64,000 nt of DNA from Saussurea involucrata (Eukaryota > Streptophyta > Magnoliopsida > Asterales > Asteraceae): positions 65,208,484 through 65,272,483 of the forward strand of contig CM066313.1 of the NCBI GenBank assembly GCA_033807775.1, in the 5' to 3' direction. Below are positions 45,873 to 56,631 of the stretch, in pieces (position 1 is the first letter of the stretch; each line of letters starts with the position of its first letter). The translations under genes were made by a program, and so were the position numbers. The notes beneath the pieces are model-generated. The model saw nothing but the letters and a program-made list of their open reading frames with translations, was not told the DNA's origin and did no database searches.

Positions 45873-48262
45873 TTAGTTTTTCTTGGGTACCCACTTAACC
45901 ATGTGTACACGTTTGTCAGTGGAAGTAGTTGGAATGGAAGGTTCGGCAATCTTTGCAGCATTTGAAGATTCAGCTTTGTCAGTCTTCACTTTGGTTAATT
46001 TCTTAACCTTAGTGGCCTTCTTTGCCTTGGGGGCAATCTTCACCTTAGCTATCTTTTCAGCTTTGGTGGCTGTGGGGCACTTACTAGCAATATGATCAGT
46101 AAGTCCACAGTGATAACATTTCCTATAACTAAAAGTTCTAGGACCATTTGAATGCTGAGCTACAGATTTTGAATTAGAAGTACCAGCACCAAGTAAGCTG
46201 ATGGCTTTTGAAATGGGAGGAACATTCAGTTCTTCGGATTTCTTACCAGAGACATCCACTCTGATTCTAGGAGTAGATCGCTGAATAGATCCACGCTGAG
46301 TAGATCCAGAGATCTGATTCCTTGATCCAGAGGGATGAATCACTAAAGCTTTAGAAGCATTCAGCTTAGGTACTAAGGTACCCTTCTGAGGATTTTGGTA
46401 AATTGCAATTCCTTTACCTTTATCTTTAAAGACAGAGGTAGGTTTTGGATAAACCATTTTCTCTTTACCTTTTGAAGAGGTAGAAGTTTCCTCAGGGATA
46501 GGCGGTCTGGACGAGGAACGCTGAGAGGATGATGTATCAGCGACTGAGGATACGAATGTTCCAAATAAGAGCATGGAACGATCAGTGGTTGGTACTAGAT
46601 TATCATCTTTGTAACCAAGACCACGTTTATCACTCAGGAGAATCTGAGACTTAATTATCTCAGTGAACTTTGTTGATGAATTATACCATCCATCAACAGT
46701 AGCTTTCTCAGCTCTTAATGCAGCAATAGCCTCTTTGCGCTCGATTTTGACTAGCTGATTTAAGTGCACTTGATCTTTAAAGTCTTCTTCAATTTTAGAA
46801 AGATTTTCTATTTGAAGGTGACAGTTTTTGAGCTGTTCAACGAGATCAAGGTTTTGGTTTTCAACTACAGTTTTGCCATTCATGGCTTCATATAAACTTC
46901 TAGTCAAGAGATCGATTTTACGAAGGCTATCAACTTCATCAATATTTGCAATATTTGTTAAGAAGGAAGGTGATACCTGAATAGCAGAGGCTGAAGTAGA
47001 GGGAATGTCTGAACTTTCTTCCTCATCTTCAATCTTTGCCATAAGACAGAGATTAGCTTCATCATCTTCAGAGTCTGATGATGATTCTTCTTCATCAGAG
47101 GCAGTCCAATCATAAGCCATCAGGCCTTTGCCTTTCTTCTTAAATATTTTCAGCTTCGCATACTTTTCTTTCAGCTTAGCGTATTTGTCATCTTTATTCC
47201 TAGGAATAAAGGATTTCTTGGGAAACGCCGAGTTTCTCGAAACTTTCTTAGACCTGCACTCGTTAGCGAAATGTCCAATCTTTTCGCAGTTAAAACAAGT
47301 AGCAGTAGCCTTATCAACAGGAGCTGATGATCTTGGCTTATCAGTAATAGAAAGGGGTTTGTTCTTTCTGAACATTTTCTTTTTGGCGAATCTCCTGAAC
47401 TTTTTAGTTAGGAGAGCCAAAGATTCCTCATCATCTGAAGAGTTAGAATCTGATGACCTTTCAGAGTTACTTTCCAACTCAGTAATAGTGACCGAGGGTC
47501 GCTGAGTGGAAGGTTCCTCTGAGATTAAAGCAACAGGGGTGCTTTTGGAATCTTTTACAAGATTCTTCTTAAGATGACTCGATTGCTCATGATTCAGCAT
47601 CGTGCCATATAAGGTAGCAAGGGTCATTGATCTTAGATCCTTTGACAGCTTGAGACACATAGAATAACCGTCCCAGCTTTCAGGTAAACATTCTAGAAAC
47701 TTTGTCAGCACTTCAAAGTTAGAATAATCTTTACCAACAGTTTTCAGATCTATTATTAAGCAATTAAAACGTTGGTGAACATCAGAGAGAGTTTCATTCT
47801 TAACACAAAAGAAACTTTCGTATTGTCTTACCAGGTTGATCTTTCGAGAGTCCTGGACTTCAGATGTACCTTCATACTGAACACATATTGTGTCCCACAT
47901 GGCTTTTGAGGATTTCAGGTTCATAACGGAATGGTAGACTTCATCAGGAAGAGGCATGGATAGTATGGATCTGGCTTTAGTCTCGATAGCCACTTTCTTC
48001 TTATTTTCGTCAGTCCACATATGAACTTCCTTAGGGACCAGCCTTTCTGGAATAGCAGGTCTATTCTCAGCGGCTGGAACTGCAACATCAATTCTTACAG
48101 GAATATATGGGCCGTTTTCAAGATAATAAGGCATAGTAGGGTCTACACCTTCTAATAAGAGAGTCATCCTATTTTTCCATAGATTAAAATTATCTCTGGA
48201 GAATCTAGGGGTTTAGCAAGAGAACCATTGTCAATATAATTTTTGTTTGTGTTGGTAGCCAT
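45873..48262 (-). pseudogene. gag: Gag of element E with two zinc knuckles
   Basis: ATG at 48262 (M-A-T-N-T-N-K-N). A 1-bp loss in a C run near 48215 shifts the frame, and from 48167 it is open for 764 codons. It holds the gag domain (V-Y-H-S-V-M-N-L, A-M-W-D-T-I-C), a CCHC knuckle C-F-N-C-E-K-I-G-H-F-A-N-E-C (about 47297-47256), a coiled coil, a second CCHC knuckle C-Y-H-C-G-L-T-D-H (about 46115) and the terminal V-K-W-V-P-K-K-N. The TAA that ends gag is in the same frame as pol, 12 nt before pol's first Met. The long gag with two knuckles is typical of Sireviruses. Confidence 0.9.
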
Positions 48263-48330
48263 TTTAGGAAATAGCAAGGAAGAGAAATCTTAGTATAGAT
48301 TAGATCTTGGTTATGAGATTAAACAAATCT

Positions 48331-48342
48331 GCTCTGATACCA
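48331..48342 (-). promoter_or_regulatory. Primer-binding site of element E
   Basis: Minus-strand TGGTATCAGAGC, two bases from the 5' LTR. Complementary to initiator tRNA-Met. Confidence 0.92.
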
Positions 48343-48344
48343 CT

Positions 48345-49308
48345 TGTTGGTCCCGAAGGGCTATACAAGTTTGTAGAAGGGGGGGGGGGGATGAATACAA
48401 ACACTAAGATTTTACTTTTCTAAATTGTTTATTGATAAATCATTAACAATTTACAGCTTGTTGTGGAAACAAGATTAAGGATAAACCTAAATCTAAACAA
48501 GTTGGAACACTAAGTTTCTTGCACTAAGAAAGAGAAGGAAATTACTAATAATAACCTATCTAAAGATAAGAAGGATGAACTTGTCCAGAGTTAGCAAGTT
48601 ACTTCAAAATGAAGTGAGTTCTTCTTCTTATATACTGCATGCATTTAATGCATGGCAGGTTACACTTTACACGTGGCATCAGCTCATTGGTTGTACGTCA
48701 TTGACCTTTTTTGACAACCTTAGTAGCCGCATGTTTGAACAGTGTAGTATCAGAGTGGTTGTACGATTTCAGACAATAAGGAGGTTCTTTTTCTGACATA
48801 TCGTACGGAGACGTGCAAGGGTGGTTAAGACATAAGTACTTTGTATGGAGGACTTTATGATCAGCTTTTCGTTGATTCAGCGATCTATCATTCTATATCA
48901 GCGATTGATAGAGTTCAGCGATAGCTAAAGTCTTGTACTTGATACTTCACGTTGAGTGGACAAATCTGAGTCTTCGCTGATCCGCATCAGTTCATTAGGA
49001 GACTTGTCGCTGGTTCTTGAGCTTGATCTTTGACTTCAGCGTAGAACCTATGTTGACGTGAAACTTGTTTTCAGGGATCATAAGTAAACAACTAACTTAT
49101 CAGCGATCACCATAAGTACTGAACAGACTCAGAGCATTATGGTGAACAGTGTTCGCTGAATGTTTAATCTAAAGAGCGAGAGTTCCTATCAGCGGTACTG
49201 TAAGATCATAGTACTTATCAGCGATAGTGAAACTCTGATACATATTGTTTACTTACAATTTTCACTAAGTATATAAGAGAGGGTCATTATCAAAGGTTTG
49301 GATCAATA
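48345..49308 (-). repeat. 5' LTR of element E (964 bp)
   Basis: Plus-strand TGTTGGTCCCGAAGGG...GTTTGGATCAATA. It has a 12-base G run (48379-48390) in the conserved motif and ten CAGCG/CGCTG motifs between about 48885 and 49235. A short deletion near 49293 removes TCACTGAG. Confidence 0.92.
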
Positions 49309-49313
49309 GTATG

Positions 49314-52300
49314 ATTATATATGTGATATGACCCAAACCAATCCTTATTATTTATATCATCAAAGTCATTCCAACCACATTTAGAACAACACAAACAATC
49401 ATGCGATAACTTAATCAATTGCTGAATGGAATAAAGTTTAATTGGAAAAGAAACATCACGTTTAATAAAATCCTTCCTATGATTCAAAGCACAATCGTTT
49501 TTGTTCATCCTAGGGTAAAAAACGGTATTAAAAGACTTTGATGCTGCATCCTCGACAGGTTCCTTAGCTAGCCACTTTGGTTTTTCTTGATTAGCGCGAC
49601 CGTGTTTATCTGAAACAACAGGGACAGTACGGTCAGTGACTTTTGAAGGAACAGTATTTTTGGCAGTCAATTGCTCGGTCTTTTGCCTCGGCTGTGATTC
49701 TTTTTGAGAAACCGATTTTGATTTTGAAATCTTAATCACAGTTGGGGTCTTTGTATTTGAACATGCACCCTTTAGAAAATTGACCGGTCGATTGACTACT
49801 GAAGACAAAAAATCAGTATGACTCGGAAGAGGTTGGTCGAAGGGGAACGACTCAAACTCTCCATCAGAATTGCATTCAGAGTTCATATATTCAGAAAAAT
49901 TGACATCCGGAATTACGGGACTTGGATCGGTCGAGGAAAGCGAGGAACACTTTGTGCTTGTGTGCTTTGGGGAATTTGGTGCGGAAGCTAGGAAAAAATC
50001 AGAGTTCAAATTCCTTAACACACTCTCGTCGTGAGAATCTTTACCGTCTTATTAAGTAGAAATCTTGCCTATAAAAGCTTTGCACGAAGACGTATCAGAT
50101 GAATTTGAGGAAAGTTTGGGTGAAATCTTCTTCTCCGATTTGAGTTGGTCAATCTGCTCTTGGAGCTGACCGTTTTTCGTATACTCTTGCATCGCATCTG
50201 TTGCCAAGGCAGCCAGCTTTGATGTGAGTTTCGTGATTTCATACCGAAGGATTTCCTGTCCTTCATCAGACACAGATTCGGTTTTGACCGATTTAAGATT
50301 CTCAAGTTCTTTAATTAGCGCTTGCTTTTCATTGTGAAAAACCGACCTTTCTTTCTCGAGTGACTCCTCCAACTCGACTATTTTTGCTTCCAAGATGAGA
50401 GGGGAACATAGAGCTTGAACTCATCTGTCTCAGTCTTGGTTTCGGTTACTTGGTCCACATCCTTTTTTATAGGAATAATTCAACGATCCATAACTGAATG
50501 GAAGTTGCATTTTGGATGTGCGTGTGCGCTTGTATTCCTCAGTTTCCTCTTCCTTTTCAGGTTCAGAAGGACCAGTCCATTTAATTGCATATTCTGGATA
50601 ATCTTTGGCTATACCAAGACAACTAAAGTCATACAATATCGGTCTTTTGGCTATTCCCTTTTTCAAATAGTGTGGGTTATCATATCCGATTCCCCAGTCT
50701 TTATTAAAATAAGTGAATTCCTTTGGTTTATTCATATGAATGGTCTGATCAGTTTGACCTCTCTTGTGGACTTTTGTTTCAAGATCAAGAATTTTAGCAA
50801 CAAATTCCTTGTGCTGAATTTGAAGGGCAGAACATTGATAAACAATTTCTGCTTTCTCATTCATGCACTGATCAAACTGTGACGGAAGTTCAGATAATTT
50901 GGCACGTAAGTCCTTAGGTGCTATCGTAAGATTTTTTCATTTTTCTTTTAAGGTAGCATTTTCGGACTTATATTTCTCAGTTATTCTCTTTTGAACATCT
51001 AACTTTTCAGATAGAGATCTGATCTCAAGCTGTTGTTCTTTAGAGGTGGCCTTAATGGAATTTGCCTGTTCAACAAGTGATTGCATTTAATTTAAGAACT
51101 CTTGTTGGTTAGATTCACATACCTGACTTGACTTTTCTTCATCGGCCGGAGAGTGATATCCCATGAAAGCATTAGCACCTTCAGAATCGCTTTCAGCATT
51201 AGAACGACCCAACCAGTAGTCGTCTTCCACAAATAGAGCTATTCCAGCTTCCTTTTGCTAAGCCAATGCGAGCTTCACCTTATAGTAGTGAGTATTCTTG
51301 ACAACAGGCTTATGACAATCTTTTGCAAAGTGACCAAGCTTTCCGCAGTTGTAACAGGTCACGGGCTCATCTTTCTTCTTACTGTCATCTTTCTCCGTCT
51401 TCTCCTTCTTCTCAGACAGATCTTGCTCATCGGTCTTCTTCTTCTTCTTTCCTTCATACCTGTCCTTATAATCGTGGCGCTTGTTGGAAGAGGTGGAGTA
51501 GCGCTGATTATTGGACGATGGCTTCTTATAGAACTTTTGTTGTTGAAATGATTTGGAAAGAAGGGCTATCGCTTTCTTGAAATCAGAAACTTCATCATCA
51601 GACTCACTATCTTCCTTTTCTTCAGGTTCTGATTCAGAAGAGCTTTGCTTTTGAGAACGTTTGGAGTGACGGCTTGAAGATTTCCCCTGTTTAGAGGACA
51701 TAAGTGCTATAGGATCAGCGACTGGTTTGGAAGCAATCTTCTTCTCATTCAGGAGTTCCATTACCTCATCTTCATCTTGAAGAAGCGTCTCATAGAGTTC
51801 GTGAATGCTAACTTTCTCTATCAAGTTGTTGTGCTTGACATGAGATGCAAATGCCTTCCATTCTGCCAACAGGTTGTTGAGAAACTTGAGCGCGTTTTCC
51901 GTGTTGGAGCGAGTTATGTGGTTCTTGTTAAGTTCGTTGAGAAGGAGACAAAAACGTTCATAGGTCTCGGATAGGGATTCGCCGGTGCGTTGTTTGAATC
52001 CGTCGAACTTGGTGATGGCGCTGTTGATCTTCAATTGATTCCCAACTTTCCTTCCACGCATCATCTTCTCCACTTGATCCCACATACCCTTTGATGTATC
52101 TTTGTAGTTGTCGATGGCATTATAGATCGTGTTGGGGATAGCTTGAACAAGATACCGCTTGGCATGCTTTTCTCCCTCGATCATGCCCTTTTCGTCGTCG
52201 GTCATGTCGGAGAGAGTCTGTTGGGTCTAGAAAGCCCCAATTATATAGAAAGTTTTATAAAGTCCGTGTAAAGTCAAGAAAAGTCAAATGTGTTGTAATT

Positions 52301-52792
52301 AGCTTTGTAGGTCTTTTGGGCTTTGGGAGTTTAATGGGAGTTAAATGGCCTTGGGCCCATGTCATGTAATTAGACACTATAAATAAGTGTCTTGGGCTTC
52401 ATTTGTAAGAAGAGATTTTGATAGACAAAACCATTTAGAGAGAAACTCATTGTAATATCTTGTAATTCACAGATTGTTAATAATTCATATGACCAGTTGC
52501 TGTGAATACGATCTTGAATGTTCATTCTATATTGAATCTTGATTATCAGTGATGATTACGGGACTTACAGAGTCTTTTTCACATAGAGTGTCTTCCCACC
52601 TTCTTGAGCTAGTGGAACGTCCTTCATTGGTTCTGGAATAGGCCCATTTTCTAATGCTCGCCAAATGTACTCGAAGTTGTCTTTCGACTCTATGAAGATT
52701 TTGAACCTGTCCCTCCATTGGTTGTAATCACATTGGTAGAGGCAAGGTGGTTTGGAGTCGGTACCAATTGCAAGAGCGTCGCATGAAGACAT
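49314..52792 (-). pseudogene. gag: Gag of element G, N-terminal and central part
   Basis: ATG at 52792 (M-S-S-C-D-A-L). It runs through Q-W-R-D-R-F-K, is interrupted by the solo LTR at 52219-52569, and continues in the same frame: M-W-D-Q-V-E-K-M-M-R-G, the CCHC knuckle C-Y-N-C-G-K-L-G-H-F-A-K-D-C (about 51355-51314), a long coiled coil (50,990 and 50,390-50,130) and a Ser/Lys-rich tail. In-frame stops at 51258, about 51087, about 50940, 50430 and 50052 break it; I see few frameshifts. Element E interrupts at 49308, and the C-terminus is at 35051-35390. At over 1,100 codons it is long even for a Sirevirus gag. Confidence 0.82.
52219..52569 (+). repeat. Solo LTR of a short-LTR copia-like family (351 bp)
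   Basis: TGTTGGGTCTAGAAAG...ACGGGACTTACA, flanked by GAGTC at 52214-52218 and 52570-52574. Removing it restores an uninterrupted gag frame across the site. Plus orientation is suggested by ACTATAAATAAG near 52376. The family is not one of the others in the window. Confidence 0.9.
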
Positions 52793-53810
52793 CTTTCGTT
52801 TGCACTGGAATGATCGTCAGACGAAGTGATCGATTCTACGTGAAAAACCTAACGCAAGGCACTATGAGTGATATCCTAACGCAGGTTCTACGACTGATTT
52901 AAACTAGAAACAGGTAAGAGTTCGACTGGAATGAATTTACCGGATAGGAATCCGGATGAGATGTCTGATCTGGAAGTGTCCGGATCAGATTAGGTGTAAA
53001 CAGTTCAAAAAATTCAGAAGAATCCGGATAACACAAAGAGTCCGGATAGCTTAAGGTTTCCGGATAACACAAGGGTTACCGGAAAACAATAGTTATCGGG
53101 TAAAATCAATGAAAATAAAACTAACCGGATGCGAAAAGTTTCCGGATGAACTTAAAGATACGAAACTTACCGGGTAAACGAGGTGTCCGGATAGAATGCT
53201 TACCGGAAGAAATTGGTTCCGAATGAAACGCTTTCCAGATGCAGGAATGTCCGAGAAGATTGGTTACCGGAAACTTTGGGTTTTCGAAACTAATATACCC
53301 GGAAATGTTAGAGTTTAAAAGACTTACCCGGAAAGATTGGACGTACCCGGAAAGATGGAATGCGAATGTCCGGAAACCGCTGCAAGTATCCGAAAAGGGC
53401 GGCTGTTATCCGGAAACAGCGGCTGGCCTTTTCAAATCGATTGGGAATCGACTAGGGTTGCTAAAAAACGTTCCTGGAAGATTTGAAACACTACCAAACA
53501 CAAAAATAACACTACCCAAATCGATTTTAAAGCAAAAACAACAAGTTTTGATGGCTAAAATATGATTTTTCTCAAGAACACACTCAAAACTTTTGACTTT
53601 TAATTTGCTTAATAACCACTCAAACGATCGAAATAGATTATGAAAACTTGCAGAATCACTACTAGCAATGATACTAACAATACCCAATAAACGAAATCGA
53701 TCAATTTTACCAAAATCAAAGAATTGATTTTCAAATAAGAACACAGACGTGAAAAAATAAAAAACTTACCAGAATTCACTATGAACACTTTGAATCGATT
53801 TTGTCCGTCT
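52793..53810 (-). repeat. Leader of element G with a TCCGGA array
   Basis: Between the primer-binding site and the gag ATG. CCGGA occurs 17 times from 52921 to 53420 at about 20-40 bp spacing, in variable surrounding sequence, so this is a motif array and not a tandem duplication. 53420-53810 is AT-rich with no gene. Confidence 0.75.
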
Positions 53811-53822
53811 GCTCTGATACCA
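53811..53822 (-). promoter_or_regulatory. Primer-binding site of element G
   Basis: Minus-strand TGGTATCAGAGC directly inside the LTR boundary. Confidence 0.9.
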
Positions 53823-53824
53823 AT

Positions 53825-54107
53825 TGATAGTCTCAGATCCGTGCAACGAACAATGAAATCAATAGATATAAAACAGTGATTATGATTTCAACTGGTCATC
53901 CCTATTAGCTTTCAATAATTGAGAGTATTTACAATATGAATAGGAAAGCAATAATGAATGACTTAGCCTCAAAAACAAAGGCAAGGAAACTATTTATATG
54001 ACGGGCCCATGGTTAACAAGCCCACGGCCCGTTCACTAACTAAGCCCAAATTAAAGAAATACAATACATACCCTTGAACTTTAATTCAACAATAAATGAC
54101 CCTAACA
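53825..54107 (-). repeat. 5' LTR of element G (283 bp)
   Basis: Plus-strand TGATAGTCTCAGATCC...GACCCTAACA, i.e. minus-strand TGTTAGGG...ACTATCA. Short for a Sirevirus. A TATAAATAG box (minus) lies near 53995. It abuts H intron sequence; the target duplication would be GGTAC (54108-54112) but the other copy is not in view. Confidence 0.8.
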
Positions 54108-54129
54108 GGTACAAATTGTGTTTGGATAC

Positions 54130-55629
54130 CTGTAGGATTTGGGTTGGAGAAGGCACTGAAGTCGCGATTTCCTCCCCAATGTTCCATGTCGTTTTCAAAA
54201 GAACGAGCAGGGATTGCTGTAGAGGATCCTCCAGGTCCTGTGAAATTTCGCCGGATCATGCTTTGTAGAGTGGCAGCGCTTATATCCATCAGTGGGGGTG
54301 ATGGAATTGTTGGTGCAATGCTGAAGATGGAGAAGACAAAAGAAGATGAAGAAGCAGTGGTTGAGAAGAGTGGGGCAACATATTCAACGTCGGAGATGCC
54401 GATGAAGACCTCTTCAGTGCATTGAGGCGCTGAAGATGTTGGGGCAGATTCCATAGAAGCTTCAGAGACTTGATTCTCTGGAGTGGTTGATGGGGTGGTT
54501 GTTGCAGTTGTAGAGGAGGTAACCATGAAACCATCAAGCGTGGCATATGAAGAGGCCAACATTGAGTCTTGAGCCTGTGAGGGCTGAGGTTTCTCCATGA
54601 TGGTCTTCTTGGACTTATGGATGCCAAGGGGGATAGTAGATTGTTTCCACTTTTTAGAGGAGCTAGTGGTTGCAGCCTGGGTTGCATCGGGGGGTTGTGC
54701 CGCTGACGAGGTAGCTGCAGAAGGAGAAGAAGTATGGGCATAGAAGAGAGAGAAGAGTAGAAAACCTTACCTTGCCCTGGATGAGTTTGAAATCAGGCAC
54801 CTTAGGACCAACCTGAGAGAGTTTGTAATCTCCGTTTGTTGGGTAGTTGCTCCCTAGAAGCATTTGAAGAATGGCGCTGAGAAAACACAGGTAGGGAATA
54901 GTGAAGGATCTCTCAAGCTTCTCGACCCGGTCCATTAGGTCTTCAAAGATGATGCGGGCAAGGTCCACATTCATCCCTTTCAGCAATGCGTATGGCATGG
55001 CGACCTGAGTCTTGGCCTCTTAGTCTGTGTAGCCCATTTTGGCCGTCATGCATCTTATTATGTGGGCGAAGATAAAGTTTAACTCAACAGGCATCTTGTT
55101 CTTAAAGACCTTTGTGAGTTTCTTGTCATCCTCCATGCTGCGGGTTTTGTCCAATGAGTAGTTTATGAGGTCGAGGAAGGCGATCAGTTCTGTTTCACCT
55201 TCAGTGGGGTTTGGGTCAGTGAGAGGGACGAAAGGTTTTGTCTTGGTACTGCCAGGAAGGCACTGGGTTCAGTGCCTGGAGGATGGCTGAAGGATAAATA
55301 ACTCCTTTACCCAGTTCGGTTTGAAACCCAATCACTAAGTATTCCTTTCCAGTTTGCTTGGAGATGGCAGTGGTACGATGAGCAGTGTACCGGAATTGTT
55401 ATAGGAGGTTGCGGTGTGCAGGGGATGTGATGGTCATAACAGTGGCTAAGGGGCATGTATTGATGAAGTTGACAGCGTCAATGAGATGTGGGGATGGCAT
55501 TTTCTTTTGGAATTCCAGCAGGGCATAAGAGTTCTTTGTTGCTAGGACTATTTGGGTCAGCTCACACTTCAGATTATCAGCCCTTGTTAAGACGGTAGCA
55601 GTGTTGGTAGCAGCAACGTTTGAGGCCAT
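54130..55629 (-). pseudogene. Env-like gene of element H, exon 1
   Basis: ATG at 55629 (M-A-S-N-V-A-A-T-N). Motifs S-Y-A-L-L-E-F, H-L-I-D-A-V-N-F, M-P-Y-A-L-L-K-G and L-S-Q-V-G-P-K-V match E exon 1. Stops at 55399 and 55020, a frameshift near 55260 and others near 54700 break it. It ends CCTACAG/GTATCC at 54130/54129, the donor of intron 1, and G's LTR starts 22 bp into that intron. Exons 2 and 3 are not in the window. Confidence 0.7.
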
Positions 55630-56168
55630 TTCTGTTTAGAAAAAAAGGTAGAGAAGAAAAATATGAACTTCTTAAAATGGAAATGTTTTATCCAAAATAA
55701 GGTTTTGAAGATTTTAGGGTTTTACAATTTCCTTTTTAGGGGAGAAACAATAAAATGAGGGTTTTCTAGTTTTAGAAGAATTTAAACTAGTGAAAAACAA
55801 TGTTTTCCAGTTTCCTTTTAAGGAAAGGGATTCTGGAAAAACGTATGAATATTTAAGTTTAAGATTTTTATTTTAAACTCAAAAAAAAACTATATTTCAA
55901 GTTTAGATCATGAAGAAGAGGATCATATGTTTGAAAAACGTTTGTTTCGATACAAAGTATCAAGAAATAAGATCAAAACAAGAAATGAGATTAGAAAACA
56001 AGTAATAGAAGATTTAATGAGAAGAAGATATGAACCTATTTGAGTGAAGGTTGAAGATTCGAGTAACATGTTTCAAAATCACAAATCCAAGAACACAAAT
56101 GCTTAGGAATTTCTTTCTGCTTTTAGAAAGTTTGAGAGCGTAAAAGAAAAAAATATAAACATGTAGTG

Positions 56169-56322
56169 TTTATATAGTGAGAGTAGAGAGAGAAAGTGAT
56201 GAGAGGGAAAAAGTACTCATCATGACACATACACGTCTCACGAAGCTTATTGGTCAAGAGTTCGAAACGGGCGAATGTGTCAGAAAAAAGTCATGCCAGG
56301 GTTTATCCGTTTGATGACGTCA
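56169..56322 (-). promoter_or_regulatory. Internal promoter of H's env-like gene
   Basis: Minus strand: TGACGTCA (56322-56315), CCAAT (about 56252), an ACGT core (about 56232), TATATAAA (56176-56169). Between pol end (56632) and ATG (55629). The rest of 55630-56631 is AT-rich leader without a gene. Confidence 0.62.
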
Positions 56323-56631
56323 CATAGAAAAGTGTCTTTTCACTTTCAAAAACGTTTCCCTGAAGGTTTTGAAAAACATCAGAGAGGATTTTAAAAAGAA
56401 GAGTCACTGATAAGAAATATCAGTGAGCATTGTTATTTCAAAAGAATCACTGAAGGAAAAATATTCATCGATCAATTTTGTTTTGAAACACAGCATACTG
56501 AAGTAAACTTCAGTGAAAGGGAAAAGAAAAACACACCTTGGAATCAGCGAACCAGTTTGTTCAGAGATTGGTTTACAAATAAGGAGATATAATTTCCTTT
56601 ATCACTGACCTAATGCGTAACCACTGAAGAA

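Larger units (their letters stand above)
35391..49308 (-). mobile_element. Element E: complete Sirevirus-type copia element
   Basis: 13.9 kb including a nested solo LTR. Flanked by GTATG on both sides (35386-35390 and 49309-49313), a perfect 5-bp target duplication inside G's gag. Order on the minus strand: 5' LTR, primer-binding site, gag, pol, internal promoter, three-exon env-like gene, polypurine tract, 3' LTR. The two LTRs share subfamily-specific changes absent from the solo LTR at 38541, confirming they are a pair. Confidence 0.93.
27131..54107 (-). mobile_element. Element G: long Sirevirus-type copia element with TCCGGA arrays
   Basis: Minus strand, 5' end on the right: LTR 53825-54107, primer-binding site, TCCGGA-rich leader, gag, pol, TCCGGA-rich spacer, env-like gene. 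Gag is split by element E (35391-49308) and by a solo LTR (52219-52569). Without these, about 12.7 kb of G remain. The 3' LTR is missing: sequence stops being G-like near 27130. Frames in gag and pol are largely in register, with nonsense codons dominating. Confidence 0.78.

Noticed and set aside
52921..53420. TCCGGA spacing suggestive of a CRISPR or satellite array
   Set aside because: The repeat is only six bases, spacing is irregular and flanks are unrelated; better treated as a binding-motif array.
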